Positions 1 through 6,209 of a stretch of 8,970 nucleotides of DNA are shown piece by piece. Under the pieces are notes generated by a model, which did no database searches, had not been told where the DNA came from, and saw only the letters and a list, made by a program, of their open reading frames with translations. Numbering within the stretch: the stretch's first letter is position 1; each line of letters begins with the position of its first letter. Made by a program: the position numbers and the translations under genes. The stretch spans positions 1-8,970 of the forward strand of contig JAPKZT010000195.1 in assembly GCA_026393655.1 (NCBI GenBank), written 5' to 3'. The DNA is from Actinomycetota bacterium (lineage in GTDB: Bacteria > Actinomycetota > Acidimicrobiia > Acidimicrobiales > Ilumatobacteraceae).

Positions 1-484
1 ACTGAGTCCTAGCGGTTTATTCAGTCGATTTATGAGCATGTTTGGCGTGCACTACAACTGGCTCGACGGCTCACCGATAACCGTAATTCTCGGACTCGTT
101 TATGGATACATTCCATTTTTAATTCTTCCGCTCTACGCAACTCTTGAGCGTTTAGATTGGCGGCTCATTGATGCGGCGCGAGATCTCGGCGCCAACTCGC
201 GACAAACATTTCGACTAGTGACCGTTCCGATGTCAAAAGCTGGACTGGTTGCCGCTGGCGTTCTCATTGCCCTGCCGATGTTCGGCGACTATTACACGAA
301 TGATTTGCTATCACGGTCACCAAACACTGAAATGCTCGGCAACCAAATTGATTTCTTTTTAAATGCCAGCACTCAACCACAGCGAGGAGCGCTCTTAGTG
401 CTCGCACTTTCTATTTTTCTTCTGACCTTCATGTCGTTTTATCTACGCAGCACTAGACAACATGCGCGTCAAACAACCCGATGA
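1..484 (+). CDS. ABC transporter permease, PotB/PotH family (5' partial)
   Basis: Inner-membrane permease subunit of a binding-protein-dependent importer, closest in style to the spermidine/putrescine permease PotB. The frame is open through the left window edge (first full codon at base 2), so the true start lies outside; the ATG at 32 is internal. About 160 C-terminal residues are visible. The first of them (LSPSGLFSRF, then a VLGLVYGYIPFLILPLYATL stretch) match the usual periplasmic-loop and membrane part of PotB. The cytoplasmic EAA loop that docks to the ATPase begins at base 170 (DAARDLGA, with the following T-x-P-M). Two more hydrophobic segments follow. It ends in an ATGA overlap with the next permease, so the two are translationally coupled. 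Transport function is secure from family features; the substrate (polyamine, other amine, or something else) cannot be read from this fragment. Confidence 0.9.
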   Translation, partial: LSPSGLFSRFMSMFGVHYNWLDGSPITVILGLVYGYIPFLILPLYATLERLDWRLIDAARDLGANSRQTFRLVTVPMSKAGLVAAGVLIALPMFGDYYTNDLLSRSPNTEMLGNQIDFFLNASTQPQRGALLVLALSIFLLTFMSFYLRSTRQHARQTTR

Positions 485-1368
485 CGCTCGTGACTAGTCA
501 GGCTCAGAGGCGTGCAAGAACCTCACCGCTTGTATTCGTAATTTGGGTTTACATTATCTGGAGCATCGTGCCAGTAATAATTGCAGTTATTTATTCGTTC
601 AATAAGGGTCGCAGCCGCACAGTTTGGCAGGGCTTCTCACTTCGTTGGTGGTTTACAGATCCGAATGCTTCGCTGTGGCATGACGACTCAATGCGCAATG
701 CAGTTTTCAACTCACTAGTTCTTTCAATCGGCACAATGCTCGTTGTAACCCCGCTCGGTATCACACTGGCAATCGGCGCGCAACGAATTCGTGGCAGAGG
801 CAGCAATGCTGTTCAAGGTTTAACTGCAGCACCATTGATCACACCAGAAATAGTTGTCGGTGCAGCATTGCTAATAACTTTCACGCGCTTGTTTACTGCC
901 GTGCCGCTTGGCTTTACAGCGCAGCTACTCGGCAACGTTACATTTTCACTTTCAAGTGTCGTCGTTATAGTGCGCGCACGCCTTGTTTCGATCGGCCCAT
1001 CGTTTGAAGAAGCAGCGCGAGATTTAGGCGCAACTCGCTGGCAAGCACTTCGCCATGTTTTATTGCCGATGCTGTGGCCATCAGTGATGGCGAGTCTTGT
1101 CGTTGTGTTTGCAACTGTGATTGACGATTTCGTGATAACTAGCTTTCTTTCATCGGGGGTTGATTCAGAAACTGTGCCTTTGCGTATTTATTCATCTGTG
1201 CGTGGCGGCGCAACACCCGCACTTAACGCACTCGCAACGCTTTTGGTGATCACATCGTTCACAGCACTAGTTATTGGGCTTTTTGGATTGTCAATTTGGC
1301 GCAAGCGCCACGGCGAACATGGCGGCCTTCGTGCGGCACTTGCCGACGTAACTCAAATGGAAAACTAA
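481..1368 (+). CDS. ABC transporter permease, PotC/PotI family
   Basis: Second permease subunit of the same importer, 295 residues, a normal length for PotC-type proteins. It has an N-terminal membrane segment (about residues 17-39), a periplasmic loop with the family-typical FSLRWW, and further helices. The EAA loop at residues 176-183 (EEAARDLG) is followed by LPMLWPSV, and two C-terminal helices follow. The ATG at 481 overlaps the upstream stop (ATGA) and has no clear Shine-Dalgarno sequence, which fits re-initiation by ribosomes finishing the first permease. The two different permeases probably form a heterodimer served by one ATPase; the only candidate in view is the convergent PotA-type gene. 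Its stop lies 8 bp from that gene's stop. The substrate is not determined. Confidence 0.92.
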   Translation: MTLVTSQAQRRARTSPLVFVIWVYIIWSIVPVIIAVIYSFNKGRSRTVWQGFSLRWWFTDPNASLWHDDSMRNAVFNSLVLSIGTMLVVTPLGITLAIGAQRIRGRGSNAVQGLTAAPLITPEIVVGAALLITFTRLFTAVPLGFTAQLLGNVTFSLSSVVVIVRARLVSIGPSFEEAARDLGATRWQALRHVLLPMLWPSVMASLVVVFATVIDDFVITSFLSSGVDSETVPLRIYSSVRGGATPALNALATLLVITSFTALVIGLFGLSIWRKRHGEHGGLRAALADVTQMEN

Positions 1369-1376
1369 CTAGACAG

Positions 1377-2438
1377 TTAACTAGCTAGCGGCAAAATTCG
1401 CACGGCATCCTGCAGCACATCAATCGTGGTTTCTTGACCATCTCGCAAACTTGCCGACGTTTCATCATTCGGCACCTCGGCAGTTAGTGAAATTGCGCCA
1501 AGCCTTAATGCGACGCGCAAACTTGAGCCGGCGAAAGTTACTCTTTCAATAGTTGCTTTGTGACTACCAGACCCAATGCGAATTCTTTCAGGTCGAATCA
1601 TCACCATGCCGTCACCAAGTGGTGCAGAATCAGGCGCGATAAATTTCTCGCCGCCCACTTCGACCACACCGCGCGATAAAACTCGACCAGAGACGAGATT
1701 TGCGGCACCAACGAATTGTGCCACCGCCACCGAATTTGGCTGCTCATAAAGTTCACGCGGAGCACCCACCTGCATTAACTGCCCATCACGCATTACACCG
1801 ATGCGATCGCTCATCGTGAACGCTTCGTGTTGATCATGAGTTACATAGATGAAGGTGATTCCGATTTGGCGTTGCAAAGTCGCTAGTTCGATTTGCAGTC
1901 TGGCTCGCAATTGCGCATCAAGCGCACCAAGTGGCTCGTCTAACAACAGCACGCTGGGTTCAAGAATCAGAGCACGAGCAAGTGCTACCCGTTGTTGCTC
2001 GCCACCAGAAAGTTGGTGCACACGGCGCTCACCAAAACTGCCAAGTTGCACGAGCTCAAGCGCCTCGCCGACTCGCTGCTCGTCAGACTTAGAACTTTTG
2101 GTGAAAGAGTTTTCGAATCGCAAACCAAACTTGATGTTTTCCTTCACATTCAAATGCGGAAACAACGAATAGTTCTGAAAAACGGTATTTAGCGGCCGAA
2201 CTTCGGGCTCATCATTTGTTACATCGCGATTGTCGATAAAAATATTGCCACTATCAGGTTGCTCAAACCCGCCGATCATCCGCAATGTCGTTGTCTTGCC
2301 ACAGCCAGACGGGCCAAGCATCGAAAAAAATTCACCAGCACGTATTTCTAGAGATACATCGTTGACCACAACTCGGTCGCCATACGACTTAAATAAATTC
2401 TTTAGCGTTACCGCACCGTCAAGTTCTCTCGCTGGCAT
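1377..2438 (-). CDS. ABC transporter ATP-binding protein, PotA family
   Basis: ATPase subunit of a PotA/CUT1-type importer, 353 residues, a full family length. Visible motifs: Walker A GPSGCGKTT (42-50), Q-loop Gln87, signature LSGGEQQ (142-148), Walker B VLLLDEP (162-168), D-loop through Asp173, and H-loop His200 in THD. A C-terminal TOBE-like beta domain spans roughly residues 265-350, as in transporters regulated or stabilised through that domain. All catalytic residues are intact. The ATG at 2438 has a purine-rich GGGGGA six bases upstream, supporting this start. It lies 20 bp after the SDR gene on the same strand, so the two are probably co-transcribed. The cognate permeases are most likely the convergent pair at 1-1368, an unusual orientation because these genes normally share one operon. 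Confidence 0.93.
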   Translation of the reverse strand: MPARELDGAVTLKNLFKSYGDRVVVNDVSLEIRAGEFFSMLGPSGCGKTTTLRMIGGFEQPDSGNIFIDNRDVTNDEPEVRPLNTVFQNYSLFPHLNVKENIKFGLRFENSFTKSSKSDEQRVGEALELVQLGSFGERRVHQLSGGEQQRVALARALILEPSVLLLDEPLGALDAQLRARLQIELATLQRQIGITFIYVTHDQHEAFTMSDRIGVMRDGQLMQVGAPRELYEQPNSVAVAQFVGAANLVSGRVLSRGVVEVGGEKFIAPDSAPLGDGMVMIRPERIRIGSGSHKATIERVTFAGSSLRVALRLGAISLTAEVPNDETSASLRDGQETTIDVLQDAVRILPLAS

Positions 2439-2458
2439 GAGTTATCCCCCGAAAAAAA

Positions 2459-3226
2459 TTAGGCGCGCATCGTTTCGATGTTGCCATCGACTGGCAACAC
2501 CTGACCGGTGATAAACCTTGCAGCAGGTGAACTCAGAAACACTGCTGATGCCCCAATATCACTGGCGTCGACAAAAGTTTTCATTGAAACCTGATTCTCA
2601 TATCCGGTGCGAATACTTTGCGCGGTCACTCCAGTTGCGGCGGCTTCACGCTCGATCACGCCATCCATCCGTGGGCCGCTAACCGAACCTGGGCAAATCG
2701 CGTTAACACGCACACCGTCGGCACCGAGCTCCATCGCCCAAGATTTTGTTAGCCCAATGATGCCCCACTTTGCTGCAACATATGGCGAGCGCAACGGGTA
2801 GCCAAAGATTCCAGCACTTGTCGAGATATTAATTATTGAACCTCGAGTCTGCAACAACATCGGCACGGCCGCACTTGTGCAGCGAAATGTGCCGCCCAGA
2901 TTGATGCGCACGCATTCGTCGTAGGCATCGGGATCCATTTCATCGACCCGAGCGGTTGGCCCAGGCACGCCGACGTTATTTACTAAAATATCTAAGCCGC
3001 CGAGATCGCTTTGAATCGCAGAGAACATCGCCGTCACATCACTGGTTTTTGAAACATCGCAAACATAATTCGGCTTTGTGCTGTCGTTGACATCGCAAAC
3101 AACAACTGTGGCACCGGCTTGTTTGAACGCGTCGGCTATCGCCTTGCCGATTCCCGAGCCACCACCTGTCACCAAAGCCCGCAAACCTTTAAGTGTGAAA
3201 TCTTGAGAGTTCGGCGACGTAACCAT
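2459..3226 (-). CDS. Short-chain dehydrogenase/reductase (SDR), classical type
   Basis: Cytoplasmic NAD(P)-dependent oxidoreductase of 255 residues, the standard classical SDR size. The Rossmann nucleotide-binding motif TGGGSGIG is at residues 20-27. Asp45 at the end of beta-2 favours NAD over NADP. NNVG is at 83-86, the structural Asn at 109, and the catalytic YVAAK at 149-153. RVNAICPG and the C-terminal ITGQVLPVDG are typical. In the catalytic Ser region the sequence reads ISTSAG (134-139): the usual Ser position, three before the Gly, is Thr136, with Ser on both sides. The GYPLRSPYVAAKW context resembles an SDR branch acting on polyols or other secondary alcohols, but the substrate is unknown. 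The start has no good Shine-Dalgarno sequence. It sits 26 bp after the pentapeptide gene and 20 bp before the ATPase gene, so a shared transcript is likely. Confidence 0.93.
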   Translation of the reverse strand: MVTSPNSQDFTLKGLRALVTGGGSGIGKAIADAFKQAGATVVVCDVNDSTKPNYVCDVSKTSDVTAMFSAIQSDLGGLDILVNNVGVPGPTARVDEMDPDAYDECVRINLGGTFRCTSAAVPMLLQTRGSIINISTSAGIFGYPLRSPYVAAKWGIIGLTKSWAMELGADGVRVNAICPGSVSGPRMDGVIEREAAATGVTAQSIRTGYENQVSMKTFVDASDIGASAVFLSSPAARFITGQVLPVDGNIETMRA

Positions 3227-3252
3227 CTAAATAGAACTTAGCGTCTATCGCG

Positions 3253-3753
3253 CTAGCCGTGAATTTTTCCGTCGGGCAATAGTGCATTAGTCATGATTGC
3301 GCCATACAAGTCGACACCAGTGAGATTCGCACCGGTCATGTCGCTGTCAGACATCAGTGCTCCGCGCAAATTCGCACCTCGTAAATTCGCCCCCTTAAGA
3401 TTTGTGCCCTTAAGGTTTGCTCCCTCAAGATTGGCCGTGAAGAGTTCTGCGCCAGACAAATCAGCACCAGATAAATCAGCGCCAGAAAGGTCTGCACCCG
3501 TCAAATTTGCGCCAGACAAATCTGAATCTGCCAACATTGAGTTCTTTAGATTTGCCTTGTTTAGAACTACGCCATGAAGATCCGCGCCTTTCAATATCGT
3601 CCCTTCTAAATCTGCGTCGGCAAGAACCGCGAATGGCGCGATTTCATAGCCATTTAGGCGGGTGGTCAACACTGGCGTACTTGATGCCCAATAGCCAAAA
3701 ATCAAAAAGATTGGGATCAAAAAAATTGAAACTTTTACGATCCGCACCCTCAA
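3253..3753 (-). CDS. Membrane-anchored pentapeptide-repeat protein
   Basis: A 166-residue protein built from pentapeptide repeats of the A(D/N)LxG type. Positively charged residues R2, R4 and K7 precede one hydrophobic segment (about 8-22), giving a predicted N-in, C-out anchor or uncleaved signal. From Leu44 to Met154 every fifth residue is Leu or Met without a break, 23 consecutive pentapeptides. That would form a right-handed square beta-helix of nearly six coils outside the membrane. The short tail LLPDGKIHG is a common ending in this family. The start is TTG at 3753, with an in-frame stop two codons upstream; GTG at 3747 is the alternative, and neither has a strong ribosome site. Biochemical role unknown. 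Gyrase-mimic proteins (Qnr, MfpA) share the fold but are cytoplasmic, so that function is unlikely here. It heads the possible run into the SDR and ATPase genes. Confidence 0.88.
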   Translation of the reverse strand: MRVRIVKVSIFLIPIFLIFGYWASSTPVLTTRLNGYEIAPFAVLADADLEGTILKGADLHGVVLNKANLKNSMLADSDLSGANLTGADLSGADLSGADLSGAELFTANLEGANLKGTNLKGANLRGANLRGALMSDSDMTGANLTGVDLYGAIMTNALLPDGKIHG

Positions 3754-3839
3754 ACCCTAGAGCAGGAACCCAAACCGAGCAGACTCCCTTGCCAATTCGA
3801 CTAAATTCAGCCCGATGATCAGCCTAAAAAATGACTATT

Positions 3840-3855
3840 TGTGAGCAATGTCACA
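3840..3855. promoter_or_regulatory. Putative CRP/GlxR-type operator (TGTGA-N6-TCACA)
   Basis: The sequence reads TGTGAGCAATGTCACA, a perfect inverted repeat of TGTGA arms with a 6-bp spacer. This is the established consensus for cAMP-receptor-family regulators, including E. coli CRP, mycobacterial Crp and corynebacterial GlxR. All ten conserved arm positions match. Its centre is about 95 bp upstream of the pentapeptide start and 136 bp upstream of the collagen-like start, so it could control either or both. The motif is seen directly; binding is inferred. Confidence 0.65.
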
Positions 3856-3902
3856 GATTGTTAATTCGCACTAACTGCCGAGAAATTTGCTGGTTTTGTT
3901 TA

Positions 3903-3918
3903 TTGGTTAAAAAACCAA
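3903..3918. repeat. Short inverted repeat TTGGTT-AAAA-AACCAA
   Basis: A 6-bp perfect inverted repeat with a 4-bp AT spacer, lying between the CRP-like site and the collagen-like gene. It could be an operator half-site pair or a weak hairpin in the 5' leader. No T-tract follows on the plus strand, so it is not a good terminator. The significance is uncertain because the region is AT-rich and such repeats arise easily. Confidence 0.3.
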
Positions 3919-3973
3919 GCAGTCAAGATCAAAGTTAAAAACTAATTTTGAGATCGATTGCGTACCCCAAAAA

Positions 3974-3980
3974 AAGGAAA
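3974..3980 (+). promoter_or_regulatory. Ribosome binding site deciding the start of the collagen-like gene
   Basis: AAGGAAA, with its AGGA core ending five bases before the ATG at 3984. It selects this ATG over an in-frame TTG at 3948, which has no such site and would put a charged extension in front of the signal peptide. Confidence 0.75.
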
Positions 3981-3983
3981 ATA

Positions 3984-4610
3984 ATGTTGAATCAATTCAA
4001 AAAATCAGTATTGCTGGTTTCCGTAGGAATGATCCTCGGAGCTGGCGTAATGGCAGTCAGTGGAGTTTCAGCAGCGGCGAACAACACCGTCTGTGCAAAC
4101 AAAAAAACTGCTGCTATGAGAATGGCAAGTTCATGTTCATCAAGTGAGTCAGATGTAACTTCGTCACTCAAGGGTGCAACTGGTGACAAGGGTGCAACTG
4201 GTGCAACTGGTGCAGCCGGTGCAGCAGGTCCAGCAATGGGTGGAGCGACTGCAAATGCTTCAGCATTTCCAAACGCTTTCGTATCATACGCAAGCACAAC
4301 ATCAACATTCACAGTTGCTCAACTTTTGACCAACCGCATCATTGTGACGAGCCAAACTGCTCCAATCACAATCACAATGCCAACTGCAGCAGCAACGCTT
4401 ACTGCAATTGATGGCGAAAAGGCAACAACGACATTCGAGTTCACAATCGTAAACAACGGCACCGGCTTGGTAACACTCGCTCCAGGCGCTGGTTTCACAT
4501 CGGTTGGAAACATGACTGTCACAGCATCAAGCGCAACAACAGACGGCTCCGGCTCATGGATGTGCGTAGTAACAGTAAAAGACGTTTCAGCAATTTGCTA
4601 CCGCAAATAA
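3984..4610 (+). CDS. Secreted collagen-like repeat protein
   Basis: A 208-residue protein with a classic signal peptide: KK at 6-7, a hydrophobic core at about 9-25, and likely cleavage after VSA at residue 30. The mature N-terminus carries VCANKKTAAMRMASSC (36-51). This resembles the CVNKKTGALR...C...E header that precedes Gly-X-Y tracts in many actinobacterial secreted collagen-like proteins. Seven Gly-X-Y triplets follow (64-84: GAT, GDK, GAT, GAT, GAA, GAA, GPA). A Thr/Ala/Val-rich, probably beta-structured C-terminal domain (about 90-208) ends with two cysteines near WMCVV and ICYRK. Cysteines occur only in pairs (37/51 and near the C-terminus), suggesting disulfides outside the cell. 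Asn and Phe codons are mostly C-ending (AAC, TTC), unlike the neighbouring methyltransferase, hinting at high expression. It is probably a trimeric surface or secreted protein; the exact role is unknown. Confidence 0.85.
   Translation: MLNQFKKSVLLVSVGMILGAGVMAVSGVSAAANNTVCANKKTAAMRMASSCSSSESDVTSSLKGATGDKGATGATGAAGAAGPAMGGATANASAFPNAFVSYASTTSTFTVAQLLTNRIIVTSQTAPITITMPTAAATLTAIDGEKATTTFEFTIVNNGTGLVTLAPGAGFTSVGNMTVTASSATTDGSGSWMCVVTVKDVSAICYRK
4173..4235 (+). repeat. Gly-X-Y coding repeat tract
   Basis: Seven in-frame 9-bp units encode the collagen-like triplets. GGTGCAACT occurs identically three times (4173, 4191, 4200), the last two directly in tandem, and the GGTGCAGCN units are close variants. 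Near-identical 9-bp repeats can gain or lose copies by slippage without changing frame. Confidence 0.85.
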
Positions 4611-4638
4611 TCTGAACTTCTAATAACTGATTAACTTT

Positions 4639-4681
4639 CGGGTTGTTAGTTCGAGCAATCGAACTAACAACCCGATTTTTA
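4639..4681 (+). terminator. Strong rho-independent terminator
   Basis: A 16-bp perfect stem (4639-4654 with 4659-4674, starting CGGGTTGTTAG) closes on a GCAA tetraloop of the stable GNRA class. It is extended by one T-A pair and followed by ATTTTTATTTT. It lies 28 bp after the collagen-like stop. The T-tract is only on the plus strand, so it terminates this gene and not the convergent DUF2142 gene. Confidence 0.93.
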
Positions 4682-4716
4682 TTTTCTGGCTAATTTCAAA
4701 TTACGAATGTTCAAAC

Positions 4717-6183
4717 TTAAGTTTTTTGCCCGGGCCGCACTGACACCAATGCCACTGCCGGGGCCGCAACTGCAAGCAGCACCAACGAAGGCAAAATGCC
4801 TATCTTTGGTGTCCATACCGCGTTAGTAAACATCTCAAGTTGGTTACCTGGCTTAATGCCCACGGAATATCTTCTTAACGCAGTTGCTCCACACCAAATC
4901 ATCAGAATTGTCCAAACTGATGCAACCCAATATTCACGGCTAGCACGCCAGTCGGCACGAGCAAATAGAACGATCGGCACACCAACTAAAAGCGGCACGA
5001 TGTGGCGGCCCTGCAAACCAAAACCGCGCACAAACGAATACATCTGTATGTCCACCAAAATTCCGAACGCGATAGCTGATGCGATAATCAATAATGCTGT
5101 GAGTCGTGTGCCTTGCGAAACTTTTCTCCACTGCACGATAAACACGGTCACCGCCATTGCGGCCGCTAAATACAACGCTGGCGTTGACGTCGGTGTATCG
5201 AGCCAGCCATAGTTGCCATACGACTGTCTGATTACTTCTGGCAAATGACTCAGTGTCTCCATAATCAGTTCACCACGCGGCAATCCTGGAGTATCTCTGA
5301 CATAACTGGGCGAAGTCTGAAAACTATAGATCCTGACAAACCACCAAATCGAAAAAACCATCGCAATTAGCTGTGTAGATAAGAGCCATCTACGTTGAAG
5401 CAGAGATCGTATATTAATTTTATTAGTCCACGATGCACAGACAATCAATGCGAGAACGATGCCGTACGACACAAAGCCAAGTGGCCTTGCACCAATCAAA
5501 AATACGCCGGCTGCGCCAATTGCGAATCGTTCAAAACGGGACATCTCTTCTCCAGCCAAAAGATCGGGCAAGAGTGTCCACAGCAGCACAGCCGAGCAGA
5601 TCTCGACGCCGCTCGTGTTATTAACTGCCGAGATAAAAATGACGCCAGGGGTCACGGCTATCAAAACACCAACTACTGTTCGTGCTCGTCTGCGCAAGCC
5701 GTGCATTGATACGGCAAGAAACAGCGCGCAAAGCAAACCGACGACATAGCGCGAGGCAAATGCCGACAAATCTCTCGGACCAAATAATGTGCCGACTCCA
5801 GAAACCAAAAAAACGATTGGCGGATATCTGCCCATCTGCGTCCAAGGCGGGTCGGAAACAATCGCAATCGAACCAACAGGCACATCACATGCAGGCTTTT
5901 CGCTCACAAAAATAAAACATGCCGGCCCCGCAAGTGCTGTGCTGAACCGTGGGTCAATATCCACTGAAGTTGTCCAATAGAACATCTCTGGCGATGCGGG
6001 AATATTTTTGCCAACTAGTTGGCCCCGAATAACAGCAGCAGATTTTATGAAATTTGAGTGTTCATCTGGCCCTGCAAATAACGGAAGCATCGTGCTCCAG
6101 ACCATTATCAACGCAAGAATTGCCAGAAATATTCTGAGGAACCCAAAATCATGTTTTGCACCGGGCAAATAACTTCTATTCAT
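4717..6183 (-). CDS. DUF2142-type polytopic membrane protein
   Basis: A 488-residue protein with roughly ten to twelve hydrophobic segments by eye. After the first helix (about 15-35) comes LFAGPDEHSNF, with the acidic PDE at 39-41. This matches the PxxxPDEPxHF pattern of DUF2142 proteins, which resemble GT-C glycosyltransferases with an acidic residue in the first extracytoplasmic loop. QGRH at 391-394, followed by IVPL, fits the family's late QGRYFLPL motif. The likely role is lipid-linked sugar transfer or envelope polysaccharide work, by inference only. The ATG at 6183 is chosen because a longer frame to 6267 would run through the tRNA-Ala gene; GGGAGA lies about 11 bases upstream of this ATG. 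GTG at 6201 is the only other candidate. It follows tRNA-Ala by 26 nt on the same strand and may depend on read-through from it. Confidence 0.75.
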   Translation of the reverse strand: MNRSYLPGAKHDFGFLRIFLAILALIMVWSTMLPLFAGPDEHSNFIKSAAVIRGQLVGKNIPASPEMFYWTTSVDIDPRFSTALAGPACFIFVSEKPACDVPVGSIAIVSDPPWTQMGRYPPIVFLVSGVGTLFGPRDLSAFASRYVVGLLCALFLAVSMHGLRRRARTVVGVLIAVTPGVIFISAVNNTSGVEICSAVLLWTLLPDLLAGEEMSRFERFAIGAAGVFLIGARPLGFVSYGIVLALIVCASWTNKINIRSLLQRRWLLSTQLIAMVFSIWWFVRIYSFQTSPSYVRDTPGLPRGELIMETLSHLPEVIRQSYGNYGWLDTPTSTPALYLAAAMAVTVFIVQWRKVSQGTRLTALLIIASAIAFGILVDIQMYSFVRGFGLQGRHIVPLLVGVPIVLFARADWRASREYWVASVWTILMIWCGATALRRYSVGIKPGNQLEMFTNAVWTPKIGILPSLVLLAVAAPAVALVSVRPGQKT

Positions 6184-6209
6184 ACCATTTAAGTCTCCCA
6201 CGTCAATTG

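Larger units (their letters stand above)
3754..3983. promoter_or_regulatory. Divergent intergenic control region
   Basis: This 230-bp gap separates the pentapeptide gene (minus) from the collagen-like gene (plus) and should hold the promoters of both. It is AT-rich. It contains a perfect CRP-type palindrome (3840-3855), a second short inverted repeat (3903-3918) and the ribosome site of the collagen-like gene. No convincing pair of -35/-10 hexamers could be fixed on either strand; TAATTT at 3943-3948 is a weak -10 candidate for the plus strand. No coding sequence in the gap looks real. Confidence 0.55.

Noticed and set aside
32..40. ATG codons at 32 and 38 as the start of the first permease
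   Set aside because: The same frame continues to the window edge with PotB-like residues, so these methionines are internal.
3400..3540. Regular repeats resembling a CRISPR or satellite array
   Set aside because: The 15-bp period is the codon trace of pentapeptide repeats in a good reading frame, with no unique spacers.
3948..3983. Upstream TTG start for the collagen-like protein
   Set aside because: No ribosome site precedes it. The ATG at 3984 has AAGGAAA at good spacing and gives a normal signal peptide.
3992..4312. Open frame on the minus strand opposite the collagen-like gene
   Set aside because: It exists only because the repetitive Gly/Ala/Thr codons avoid stops in the opposite strand; the product is a low-complexity Ala/Pro/Val string with no start signal.
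3984..4610. Phage tail-fibre origin for the collagen-like gene
   Set aside because: It has a signal peptide and cysteines and no phage genes nearby; secreted cellular protein is the better reading.
5395..5980. Several plus-strand open frames inside the DUF2142 gene
   Set aside because: Overlapping frames without family resemblance, opposite a coherent membrane protein that explains the DNA.
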